NCBI GenBank assembly: GCA_002398365.1
Contig: DGYK01000049.1
Location: 9,701 to 73,700, forward strand
Reading direction: 5' to 3'
DNA from: Flammeovirgaceae bacterium UBA5008
GTDB lineage: Bacteria > Bacteroidota > Bacteroidia > Cytophagales > Cyclobacteriaceae
Length of the DNA stretch: 64,000 nucleotides
Below the pieces are notes generated by a model. It saw only the letters and a list, made by a program, of their open reading frames with translations. It was not told the DNA's origin and ran no database searches. Each line of letters opens with the position of its first letter. Positions within the stretch are counted from its first letter, which is position 1. This document shows, piece by piece, positions 54,682 to 62,870 of the stretch. Both the position numbers and the translations under genes were made by a program.

Positions 54682-55412
54682 ACTAAATATATTTAGGATT
54701 TAGTCTATGGAAATTACGTCTAATCGCCCATAAAAAGGCATCTGTATCCCTACCCGATTACATCATCCTAATTATTTTTAGGAATTTTGCCTGCACCCGT
54801 GTGCCGAACCACGTAAGCGGTTTGTGAGGGGGCTGTTGTTTACTTTTGGGTGGGCGAAGGGCCGAGAAGGCGTTCTTTTAATGGTTCCTAACTGAGCTGC
54901 CGTGTGAGGTCTTTCAACTATTATCGTGCGAGTGCGTTTAATAATTTATCAATTTAACTTATTATTTAGCGGCTATTTGGGATCCAATTGTATCGTCCCC
55001 GGATTCGGTGTTTTACTTTCGGTATGTTTCTCAATCTCCTGATTTTGGCGTGAGCGAAGTCTGCAGCCCTCCTAAAAGTCAGGTTCGCATTACTTCTATT
55101 TTATCAACCTCTTGTTCGGTGACGCAGCCCTAATTGGTGGATCGGGTCGATCTCGTTTAGTTAGGGTCCAATCCTAAATATATTTAGGACTTTTAGGAGA
55201 AAGTACCCGCACGAAAATGTCTTTTCAGAGTCTTTGTATTATCCTAAATATATTTAGTCTTTTCGTGTGATGATTGCCTTTATAGGCGCAAAAAACGCGT
55301 TTTAAGGGGAACTCTTCTCATTAATCCTAAATATATTTATGTTTTTGGGTGCTACCCTCCTACTTCTAACTGCTTTGGGTGGGTTTGGGGCGGTGGCCTA
55401 AATATTTTTAGG
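54682..55412. repeat. Cluster of six CCTAAATATATTTAGG-like palindromes
   Basis: Copies at 54682-54698, 54766-54783, 55172-55189, 55242-55257, 55325-55339 and 55397-55412. The third is a perfect 18-bp palindrome; the others differ at one to a few bases. They are spread over 730 bases without a recognisable gene. The rest of 54650-55558 shows no gene. Confidence 0.85.
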
Positions 55413-55558
55413 GTTTTTGGGTGAATGGGGGTCTTCAATGGTTTTGGGCTTTGCGTTCGGGCGGGGATTCTTTGCGTTTAACTTCATTAAAAATTGGATT
55501 TAGTAATAAAAGCATGGAACCTCAACTTGTCCGTAAGCGCTGTTACCACCATTTTTTT

Positions 55559-56563
55559 TCAAAATGGTAAGTCATTAACTTCATTATTTGTTTTGGCGGG
55601 ATATACATAATGACTTTTATTAACACTTTCCTTTATTATACTCATCACATTATCAGGTAAATCAAGTAAATGCTTTCTTATCTCTTCCTTTATTTTTAAT
55701 TCTTTAGGGTTATTAGAACTTGTAACTGAAGACACTTCAGTAAATCCTCTCAGCTCAAATCTTTTTAGTGTTGAAGAATAGTTTCTAGACAGTTTATCTT
55801 CTATTTCATTAATAACTTCCCATTCCTTAATGTGACCAATTTCATTTTGTTCTTGCCATCCAGTCATTAATTTGAACCTTCCAGTCTCGATAATGTAATG
55901 CAATAAAATAAGTTCATCATCCTTTAGTTTTTGTGATATTACTAAGTTGGTAAATTTTGAAAACAAGTCTGTTTGGTTTGCAGAAATAGGTTTTGTTGGC
56001 TCTGATTTAATAACTTCTTTTTTAAAGATAGGCTCTTCTTGTTTTTTATTTATCTCAATTGTAGTTGACTTATTAATTTCTGTTTTATAATTCCCTATTT
56101 CAGTTAAAAACCTTTTCACACTTTGAGAGATAATTATGTGACTTTTTGTTATTTGAAAGTCTTCAGAAATTAAATGCAAAAATGATAATATTCTATCTTC
56201 ATCAGTTATATAAAACCCTATTTCTCTTGGGTCTAATGCACCACTTTGAAACTCTTTACTTGATAAACTAAAATTAGGTGTAAAAAGTGCTGCGTGCTTG
56301 TTCTCAATAATCCAGGCAGCACCCATTTCATTCAAGCAAGCAATACTTTGATAGTACTCTTCTGATAAAAGATAGATTACAAATGGTTTTTCTGTTATTT
56401 GAGATTTTAGCCAGTTAAATATATTTTGTCCAACAGGAATTCCATATGCAGTATTACTAGTAAAGATTATTTCATCTTCTTTTACTCCAACACTTCTAAG
56501 CAAGTCAACTATTTTTTCACCGTAAAATTTGTTTCTAGATGAATGCGAGATGAATATTTTCAT
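55559..56563 (-). CDS. TIR-domain protein
   Basis: 334 aa. An N-terminal TIR domain (about 1-130) starts MKIFISHSSRNKFYGEKI; the catalytic Glu expected of TIR NADases is Glu79 in SIACLNEMGAAWI. A variable Lys/Glu-rich linker (about 165-200) is followed by a 110-residue C-terminal part (LILLHYIIETGRFKLMTGW to LRGFTEVSS) that may be a winged helix. Bacterial TIR proteins often serve in antiphage defence by degrading NAD or making signalling nucleotides. No Thoeris ThsA or other known partner is next to it. A+T-rich relative to core genes. Confidence 0.85.
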   Translation of the reverse strand: MKIFISHSSRNKFYGEKIVDLLRSVGVKEDEIIFTSNTAYGIPVGQNIFNWLKSQITEKPFVIYLLSEEYYQSIACLNEMGAAWIIENKHAALFTPNFSLSSKEFQSGALDPREIGFYITDEDRILSFLHLISEDFQITKSHIIISQSVKRFLTEIGNYKTEINKSTTIEINKKQEEPIFKKEVIKSEPTKPISANQTDLFSKFTNLVISQKLKDDELILLHYIIETGRFKLMTGWQEQNEIGHIKEWEVINEIEDKLSRNYSSTLKRFELRGFTEVSSVTSSNNPKELKIKEEIRKHLLDLPDNVMSIIKESVNKSHYVYPAKTNNEVNDLPF

Positions 56564-56887
56564 TTACCTAATTTCTGTTTTAAAATTGCTGGTAATGGCT
56601 GGCTTGTGGCAGTCGGTCAAATTAAAACCTTCGTCCTGTCTACCGTAATAAAGATAAACAAAGAACTACACACTTCAATGACGCAACGGGCCCGCCCGTG
56701 AATATTCCGGAAATCATTTAACCCACCTTACCGATTACGGGAGTTGTCTGACTGGAGGGGACGGAAATTATTTGACGCAGACCAGTGTTTGATCCACCTC
56801 AGAAAGGGGCCTAGCACGGCCCAAAACCTTTTGGTAAATTGCATGCTCATGTTGAAATCATTGTTACACTCAAGTTAATCAGCAAGT
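56564..56887. other. Gene-free stretch
   Basis: Nothing coding seen. It contains ACGGGCCCGCCCGT-type inverted bases near 56694 and two related strings, CCGGAAATCATTTAACCC and ACGGAAATTATTTGACGC, about 50 bases apart. Confidence 0.5.
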
Positions 56888-57061
56888 ATGGCACAAGTAC
56901 CCGTTTACCCACCCGTTCGCAAAGCAGAAATTTCACTTTATTATGAAGACCGCGTAACGCGCGGCAGTCACACGTTTAGTACCGTGCAGGAGCTAGCCGA
57001 ATTTCTCCGCGACAACCCGGAGGTTGGGAAGGCGGTGGGGTATGTGAAGAAGGGGAAATAG
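56888..57061 (+). CDS. Small conserved-looking protein (57 aa)
   Basis: Reads MAQVPVYPPVRKAEISLYYE, continues through SHTFSTVQELAEFLRDNPEV and ends YVKKGK. A beta strand, a loop and an amphipathic helix make a plausible small fold, and codon use is like real genes. It is the only plus-strand gene in the island. No family recognised. Confidence 0.55.
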   Translation: MAQVPVYPPVRKAEISLYYEDRVTRGSHTFSTVQELAEFLRDNPEVGKAVGYVKKGK

Positions 57062-57160
57062 GGATTGGTCAGTAGTCCATTGGTCAATAGTCAATGGTCA
57101 TTAGTCAATGGTCACTAGTCAATGGGAAATAGTTAATGGGAAATAGTCAGTAGTGGTGAG
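57062..57160. repeat. GTCATTAGTCAATG-like repeat tract
   Basis: Degenerate repeats of GGTCAATAGTCAATGG type; a short relative lies at 38008-38035 (CATTGGTCATTAGTCAATA). Confidence 0.75.
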
Positions 57161-57163
57161 TGA

Positions 57164-57403
57164 TTACCAACCTAGCCAGATAATTATCGTGCAAATAGCT
57201 ACTACTACCACTGTGCCTAGCATGATGTTGGAAATACCATACATGAACGTTTCACTTTGAGTAGTGTTTTTTCTCCCAGCCCACACTTCTTTGAATGTCA
57301 GTTGTTTTTTTCTTTTAACCCGATTAACAACCCATAGGATTGACCATCGGGTAAAAGCACCCACCCACTCAAAAAACAGTGAACCAATTATTGAATCTAA
57401 CAT
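57164..57403 (-). CDS. Small two-span membrane protein
   Basis: 79 aa: hydrophobic N-terminus (LDSIIGSLFFEWVGAFTRW), basic loop with KRKKQLTFKEVWAGRKN, then a C-terminal helix (MLGTVVVVAICTIIIWLGW). Function unknown; small membrane proteins beside toxin genes are sometimes immunity proteins, but that is only a guess. Confidence 0.6.
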   Translation of the reverse strand: MLDSIIGSLFFEWVGAFTRWSILWVVNRVKRKKQLTFKEVWAGRKNTTQSETFMYGISNIMLGTVVVVAICTIIIWLGW

Positions 57404-57543
57404 ACCATCTGACCAATAAATATAATCAAGTTGTTGTGGTCAAGTTAATGATTGTGGGTGAATAGGAAGGGTTGTGATGGAGGGGGGTGGTTTAGAATAA
57501 GCATAGGTGGGGCTTTTACATTATTTACATTTTGTTAAAAAAT

Positions 57544-58059
57544 TTAAAACCCAGATGGGGCACTTCCCAATGTAACTATTTCAAGTTGTCTTTTTAAGTT
57601 ATAGTATACATGATATGTGATCCCGCTTAAAGACCTAATATTAAAATGTGATACTCTTCCATTATTAATTCCTCTTTCCATTGCCCATCCTTCTAGTCTA
57701 TCAAGTCCGTGCCACTGCCCGATAATTTGAAAATTACCTGGACCTCCGTATTGATTAATATTTACTATCATATTTATGGCATTAGGATTTACTGTAGTTC
57801 CATCAGGATGAATTGGAGGATGAAGAGACCGAGGTGTTGTTGTGCCCTTGTATGGCCTATTTGGATCATATGGATTCCAAGTATATACCCTTTGCACCAA
57901 GTTTTTCTCTATATGTTGATGTAGTTTTTTTAATTGAATACTCTCAGGCCGATTATCCGTAAACTGAAAAGTAGGTTTGCTATTACTTTTCTGAGCATCT
58001 AAGCTATTCGCTACAGCTTGCCCTTTATTTTCGTCTTTTTTTTCAGCGTATGTTTTCAT
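57544..58059 (-). CDS. Putative toxin with contractile-injection-type N-terminal tag
   Basis: 171 aa. Residues 1-58 (MKTYAEKKDENKGQAVANSL, FQFTDNRPESIQLKKLHQ) match from memory the N-terminal tags on proteins carried by extracellular contractile injection systems and similar polymorphic toxins in Bacteroidota (FVDNRPEAxxQRKL pattern). The C-terminal 110 residues (NPYDPNRPYKGTTTP, HPDGTTVNPNAINMIVNI, GQWHGLDRLEGWAMERG) are an unknown domain, perhaps the effector. ATG 58059 is preferred over an earlier in-frame start that lies in the attC-like element. Confidence 0.65.
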   Translation of the reverse strand: MKTYAEKKDENKGQAVANSLDAQKSNSKPTFQFTDNRPESIQLKKLHQHIEKNLVQRVYTWNPYDPNRPYKGTTTPRSLHPPIHPDGTTVNPNAINMIVNINQYGGPGNFQIIGQWHGLDRLEGWAMERGINNGRVSHFNIRSLSGITYHVYYNLKRQLEIVTLGSAPSGF

Positions 58060-58079
58060 TAAGTTGTCGTTTAGCATTG

Positions 58080-58212
58080 CCTTAACGTTTATGTATGAAA
58101 CGTGGCTGGGCTTTCGAAGCGCGTCACTGTCACACCACAACAAACGTAATTTGAAAAACTAAGGTACAAATTTACAGTGAACCCCAGCCATGTTTTATAC
58201 GTTTTGTTGGAT
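58080..58212 (-). other. attC-like imperfect palindrome
   Basis: 133 bp. On the minus strand it opens with ATCCAAC (matches R'' RYYYAAC) and closes with GTTAAGG (one mismatch to GTTRRRY). Arms near 58092-58110 and 58182-58201 pair over about 20 bases with a few mismatches (core GGCTGGG/CCCAGCC). It starts 15 bases after the caspase-like stop and ends 21 bases before the next gene's ATG, as expected of an integron cassette site. Confidence 0.5.
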
Positions 58213-58226
58213 GCTGTTTTTACCCG

Positions 58227-59741
58227 CTACTGTCCCAAAAGTTTTACTGTATCTAAACTTATTTTTGTCAGCCCTTCAATTGTGTTATCAATTAATTCCA
58301 AACACTTCATATCTCTGTTTGGCGAAACTATGAGTTCGTTATCATTAAAATTAATTTTTATTAACAGTCCAGATGAGGTCTGGTATTCAATTAGTCCTTT
58401 TTGTTCGTTGTCCGTTAAGCTACCTCCATCGACTTCTTCGAAGTTTTCAAATTTCTCAACCATCAAATCAAAATCCAATTCCCCTTCGATCGGTATTACT
58501 ATTTCGCTAATTTGTCTAGGAAAAATATCGTCAAAATTTTTAGGTAAACTACTTCTATCTACTCTTATTACTAATCTTCTTGTTACTTTAGCCTTAAATG
58601 GAAATTTATCATGTTGTTCTATATCAATAAAATATCTGTAATATTCACACTCAACAGAACCGCTACCTCTTTCTGATTCAGTTTTGATATCTTTTTTTCT
58701 TAGACCTAAAATTTGTTTGGTTTTTTCATAAACATTTTGAATTTCATCTTTAACATCTGCATCGAAAACTTGCTGAATAAATGAATTACTAGATGCATTT
58801 ACTTTACTTGGAATGAAGTGTCCTTTGGCAAATCCTGAAGCATCACTAACTTGAGGAAATGTAATCTTTCTTAACATGGCTTCATTGTATTTCAGTTTGA
58901 TTTTTGGCAGATCAACACTAACTGGTTCACTTTTAGCTGGCAATTCTCTAATTAGAAAATCATTAGTTGAATGAATTTTCGTGAAGGGCTTTTGGGTCGT
59001 TTTATGTATAGTTTTCTCTGTTATATATTTAGGTACTGCTATACTGAGATAGTTTTTTAATGAATTGTCAGTTATGTATTTGTCCTTGACTATTGCATCT
59101 TCGATGTTCCCCTTTAAGGCTTCTATTAGATGCCATGTCCATATTCCATGTCTTAGAGTCTTACTTGGATAAGATTTCTCACCTGGAGAGCAAGACATAA
59201 AGATTCCATGATATTTTTTTGTCTTAACAAATTGATCAAATTCCTTAATGCTTAAATTCGAAATAATATCTCTGTCTGGGGTTTTCTCTTTTAAATAGGT
59301 AGAGCAACTGTCTATAAATATCAAAGATTGTTCACACAATGAATTTTCTAGTGGATCGATTAAAACATCTTTCAACGAAACAGAAGTTCCATCAAGATTG
59401 TCCGGATGAGTGTCCCAACATGTTATTTTGTTATGTGAGTTTTGATAAAATCCGTGTCCTGCATAGTAAAAAATAAATCTTGAATCTTCTGTTAACTGCT
59501 TTACTTGATACTTCAATTCATTTTCAAGTGCTGATTTTGTCGCTTCTTTATCCAACCAAATAGTTATATTCTCGTCAGGAATATTAAACTCTTCATTTAA
59601 AAGTTTTTTAAATTTAGTTGCGTCATTTCTTGCAAATTTTACGGGATTAATTCCAATGCTTTTGTCAGAAAACCTATAGTCCTCTATTGCAATAATTGTT
59701 GCGTATGTTTTTTCTGAATCTGCCTGTAAATATTCTTCCAT
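58227..59741 (-). CDS. Caspase-family (C14) protease-like protein
   Basis: 504 aa. N-terminal caspase domain: YATIIAIEDYRF, catalytic His96 in FYYAGHGF and Cys146 in IFIDSCS, with SCSPGEKSYPS and GIWTWHLIEAL after it. The region from about 290 to the end is an unknown beta-rich domain. Prokaryotic caspase-like proteases (orthocaspases) often act in cell death or defence after activation by a partner. Start ATG 59741 is chosen over an ORF start six codons upstream. A+T-rich. Its 3' end is followed by an attC-like element. Confidence 0.85.
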   Translation of the reverse strand: MEEYLQADSEKTYATIIAIEDYRFSDKSIGINPVKFARNDATKFKKLLNEEFNIPDENITIWLDKEATKSALENELKYQVKQLTEDSRFIFYYAGHGFYQNSHNKITCWDTHPDNLDGTSVSLKDVLIDPLENSLCEQSLIFIDSCSTYLKEKTPDRDIISNLSIKEFDQFVKTKKYHGIFMSCSPGEKSYPSKTLRHGIWTWHLIEALKGNIEDAIVKDKYITDNSLKNYLSIAVPKYITEKTIHKTTQKPFTKIHSTNDFLIRELPAKSEPVSVDLPKIKLKYNEAMLRKITFPQVSDASGFAKGHFIPSKVNASSNSFIQQVFDADVKDEIQNVYEKTKQILGLRKKDIKTESERGSGSVECEYYRYFIDIEQHDKFPFKAKVTRRLVIRVDRSSLPKNFDDIFPRQISEIVIPIEGELDFDLMVEKFENFEEVDGGSLTDNEQKGLIEYQTSSGLLIKINFNDNELIVSPNRDMKCLELIDNTIEGLTKISLDTVKLLGQ

Positions 59742-59836
59742 AACAATTGCGGCCAACATTAGGTATGCGCATCTTTTACTCCAAAACTAGTGCATATTTT
59801 TATTATATCCCCTAGGTCTTTGTTCTATCAAATCTC

Positions 59837-59920
59837 GGTCCTCCCTCCCACTACTCCAAAAAAAGTCTTGTCGTTTCATTTGTCTGAATCAGGATTTGCA
59901 GGATTTTAGGATTAACAGGA
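59837..59920. repeat. Mosaic repeat block (copy 1)
   Basis: Contains TCCCTCCCACTACTCC, an A-run, GTCTTGTCGT and CTGAATCAGGATTTGCAGG with tandem AGGATT units. Parts recur at 61075, 61965, 62830 and 63779. Confidence 0.8.
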
Positions 59921-60295
59921 TTATGCGTACTTCGGATTATATATCTTTTTAATTTGTAAGCTTGCAGCGCCAAAATTAATTAACAACCCAATGGGCTTAT
60001 CGTAAGCCACCAAGTAGTTCTTTGCCTGGGCCAGATGTACTTCTTCTAAACTGATCAGCGCTTTCAACTCTACTATGATGTTACTTTCTACCACAAAATC
60101 TGCTCTGCGGGTGCCTACCAGAATACCATCGTAATAAATATCCTGATCCATTTCTCGCACAAATTGTAAGCCTGCTTTCTCTAACTCAATAGCAAGGCAA
60201 CGCTGGTAAATGATTTCTTGAAAGCCGTTACCGAGTGTGTTGTGCACTTTCATGGCGCAGCCATTGATCTTGTAGGTAATTTCATCTATAGACAT
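59921..60295 (-). CDS. GxxExxY-family protein
   Basis: 124 aa. GNGFQEIIYQRCLAIELEKAG carries the GxxExxY signature (G-F-Q-E-I-I-Y), and RADFVVESNIIVELKAL is the PD-(D/E)xK-like core (D, E-x-K). The family is common in Bacteroidota and of unknown function, often next to AGGATT repeats, as here. Confidence 0.9.
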   Translation of the reverse strand: MSIDEITYKINGCAMKVHNTLGNGFQEIIYQRCLAIELEKAGLQFVREMDQDIYYDGILVGTRRADFVVESNIIVELKALISLEEVHLAQAKNYLVAYDKPIGLLINFGAASLQIKKIYNPKYA

Positions 60296-60319
60296 CCTGT
60301 AAATCCTACCAGAAGCATA

Positions 60320-61009
60320 TTACGCCCAGATGTTGAATAACTGTTGCCTTATTTCTACTTCCCTAAGAGTGTCTTCTCCAAATATCCTTCCGCTGCTTTC
60401 TTTAAAGTTATTAAACCAATTTAATATTTCTTCAGCTTGACGCTTTTCGTTAAGCATCAATGCAAAGTCAAACAACATCGGGGTCTTGTAATAATAACTA
60501 TTTTGCCCCATTGTATAGGCGATGGCTCCCTTTAAATCAGATAGGGCATTCAAGTAGGGCAAACCACTTTTTAAAATATTTGCTTTAAGTGTTTTTACTA
60601 TTTGGGTATTGTCAATCTTGGCTAAGTCGTACCAACCGTCATTAAAATACTTTTTACCCCATTTTTGGATATATTCCGCTCTATTAAAACCAATAGTAGT
60701 ATTAAGCGGCATAGTCCCGTATCTATCGATATGCCACTTTTCATAAGTTGTGAGATTTACAGAAAAGCTTGGAGAAAACGCTACAACTACTTTACCTCCG
60801 TTCCATTTATTTTTTTGAAAAGAAATTTGTTGTTCAAAATCTCCTATAGTACGATTAATAGTCAAAGGAGACTTTGTCATTTTAAACCCCATTTGTTCCA
60901 AATCCGGAAATATATATGTCTTTATCACTTTATATATTCTATCCCCTGGCTTAAGATCTGGAAACAAAGACGTCATCTCTTTTGAGTTATCTTTTTTTAT
61001 TTGAGCCAT
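60320..61009 (-). CDS. DUF4304-like protein
   Basis: 229 aa. Pattern of DUF4304: IYKVIKTYIFPDLEQMGFKM, INRTIGDFEQQISFQKNKW and FSVNLTTY. No known function. Upstream gene of GxxExxY by 24 bases, same strand. A+T-rich. Confidence 0.65.
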   Translation of the reverse strand: MAQIKKDNSKEMTSLFPDLKPGDRIYKVIKTYIFPDLEQMGFKMTKSPLTINRTIGDFEQQISFQKNKWNGGKVVVAFSPSFSVNLTTYEKWHIDRYGTMPLNTTIGFNRAEYIQKWGKKYFNDGWYDLAKIDNTQIVKTLKANILKSGLPYLNALSDLKGAIAYTMGQNSYYYKTPMLFDFALMLNEKRQAEEILNWFNNFKESSGRIFGEDTLREVEIRQQLFNIWA

Positions 61010-61361
61010 AGCTTACAGGATAATGTGTACCTTAGATTCAACTTAACAATCCGGAGACAGTTTCTTTTACTCTTAACAAATCTCGCTCTTCCCTCCCACT
61101 ACTCCAAAAAAAGTCTTGTCGTAAAATCTCTACAAAACCGTATAGAGATTTCATGACAAAAAAGTCCGGGATTCTTTTATATTGGCGCGGGGCCAGACGT
61201 GGGATGTGAGATGTGAGATTTGAGAGGGTACTAAGAAGCCGGAAGTCAGAATATAGAATTCAGAATAGTTGGGTGTTAGGGAGGGTTTGGTTTGGCTGGC
61301 AAGCAGTGTGTCGGGAAGGTGGGAGTTAGTGGTGGTGAAGAACATCAATGAGGGGTACAAC
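61010..61361. repeat. Mosaic repeat block (copy 2) with palindromic repeat
   Basis: 61075-61120 repeats the CCCTCCCACTACTCC-A-run-GTCTTGTCGT module; 61115-61192 is the second copy of the palindromic repeat found at 29999. 61240-61340 holds GGAAGTCAGAATATAG and GGGAGGGTTTGGTTTGGC, which recur at 63850-63920. No gene seen. Confidence 0.85.
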
Positions 61362-61817
61362 TCAACCACCAAATTTCCCCATTATCTCCTGATCGTAATC
61401 GTATCCATTGTCATTAGGGAAGTGTCCCCTTGTGTCGGGAAAGATTACTTGCAAATATCTATAGTCCTCGTCTTTATAAAGCCTAACACTAGTGAGAACA
61501 TAGTCTGTTAGTTTTGATTTCGGCACGTCAATCAAGTACACCGCAAATCTGTCGGACAAATAGTCCAGTTTTTCATTAAGTGGAATTGTTTGTTTATCCT
61601 TGAATGTATTAACATAGTTCTTCACCAACTCACTACAAAGTCCCGGAGGTAATGATGATATAAATATCTCAGGAATTCCAAATGTTTTATAAATTCCAGT
61701 TGAATAAAAGAATGATGGGGAATCTTTGGAAGCAAAAACATTTGTCAAGTGATAACCTGACTCTTTAATGTTCTTATCCACTTTGTCAAAGTATTCTTTT
61801 TTTTGTTCGTCAGTCAT
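61362..61817 (-). CDS. DUF4262 protein
   Basis: 151 aa. YSTGIYKTFGIPEIFISSLPPG is the DUF4262 signature (Y-x-G-x...G-x-P-E). Function unknown. ATG 61817 (MTDEQKK) is chosen: the 42 codons upstream in the same frame lie inside a repeat copied near 62731 and cannot be coding. A GTTGGGC (minus strand) 17 bases before the start matches the conserved core of an integron cassette end. Confidence 0.85.
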   Translation of the reverse strand: MTDEQKKEYFDKVDKNIKESGYHLTNVFASKDSPSFFYSTGIYKTFGIPEIFISSLPPGLCSELVKNYVNTFKDKQTIPLNEKLDYLSDRFAVYLIDVPKSKLTDYVLTSVRLYKDEDYRYLQVIFPDTRGHFPNDNGYDYDQEIMGKFGG

Positions 61818-61837
61818 TTGATGTCTTTCATTACGCC

Positions 61838-61950
61838 CAACTATTGTATTAATGCAACCAATGGCACCTAACCTATTCTGGTGTATATCATTAGAACACC
61901 TTAACGCATTACCAAATCTCAACAATCTCCCACATTCCTGCAAAAAAAAA
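61838..61950. repeat. Long repeat, copy A
   Basis: About 110 bp nearly identical to 62731-62838 (a few base changes). Begins near GCCCAACTATTGTATTAATG and ends at an A-run after CATTCCTGC. It lies upstream of the DUF4262 start. Confidence 0.9.
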
Positions 61951-62255
61951 GTGTTGTCGTTTCGTTTGTCTGAATCAGGATTTACAGGATTTTAGGATTA
62001 GCAGGATGAGAGGGTCTCGAGAAGGGATTTGGAGAGTCACGCAGTATCCTGAGGCGTAGACACTGCTGGGAACGAAAGGTTAATCGTATGTGAAGAACAC
62101 CAACGAGGACGAAGATTATGAGCCTCGTTAAGGCCGTGAGGCCAACAAGGCGACCAAGTTGAAATCTGTACCACATGACAAATATAAATATCGAAACCGA
62201 AACTTAATGAGGGCACCGAACCCGACAAATTGAATATGCACCGTGTTGGCTTAAG
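61951..62255. repeat. Mosaic repeat block (copy 3)
   Basis: CTGAATCAGGATTTACAGG with AGGATT units near 61970; TGAAGAACACCAACGAGG near 62091 and GGCGACCAAGTTGAAATCTG near 62150, which both recur at the window end. No gene seen. Confidence 0.75.
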
Positions 62256-62711
62256 TTACTTCATTCTAATAAATGTAAACTCGTCAGACCGATTGCCATA
62301 AATGTCCTTTACCATCAGAACATTTACTTTTTCTTCAGTCATTTCTTTGAAATGTATGTGTACGTATAAAACGAAAATCGGTAGTAAGTCATCTTTGGAT
62401 GGTTTGAAATAATCCAGCTTTTCTTCAGTCGGAGGTGTAGTTGAGAATTTATATTTTTTCAAGTAAGTCCATGCATCCTTTCGCAAGGTTCCATCAGGCA
62501 TGAGCTGAGCGCTGTCTAAATGTCCACTTGCCTTAAAATATACTGTGTCGCTTTTTTCTAAAGTCATGTCCCAGCCGTACAATACAACGCTGTCTCTTGT
62601 AACGACCATGTAATAATTATTCCGAAAGGATTTATCTGAACTCTTATAGATTACCTGTCCGTAAAGAGAACCAATATTAATTATCAATAGTACAATTAGA
62701 ATATGTTTCAT
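62256..62711 (-). CDS. Secreted protein of unknown function
   Basis: 151 aa with signal peptide (MKHILIVLLIINIGSLYGQ). Mature part begins VIYKSSDKSFRNNYYMVVTR and has beta-rich, polar sequence without a known motif. In the minus-strand array between DUF4262 and the ADP-ribosylglycohydrolase. Confidence 0.7.
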   Translation of the reverse strand: MKHILIVLLIINIGSLYGQVIYKSSDKSFRNNYYMVVTRDSVVLYGWDMTLEKSDTVYFKASGHLDSAQLMPDGTLRKDAWTYLKKYKFSTTPPTEEKLDYFKPSKDDLLPIFVLYVHIHFKEMTEEKVNVLMVKDIYGNRSDEFTFIRMK

Positions 62712-62730
62712 GTCTCGTAATTGCTCACAA

Positions 62731-62870
62731 CTATTGTATTAATGCAACCAGTGGCACCTAACCTATTCTGGTGCATATCATTGGAACACCTTAACACATC
62801 ACCAAATCTCAACAATCTGCCCCATTCCTGCAAAAAAAAGCCTTGTCGTCTGAATCAGGGTTTTAGGATT
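62731..62870. repeat. Long repeat copy B plus AGGATT module
   Basis: 62731-62838 is the second copy of the 110-bp repeat at 61838; it is followed by a shortened CTGAATCAGGGTTTTAGGATT. Confidence 0.88.

Noticed and set aside
61818..61943. N-terminal extension of the DUF4262 protein
   Set aside because: The 42 codons lie in a repeat that also occurs at 62731-62838; ATG 61817 fits the domain.
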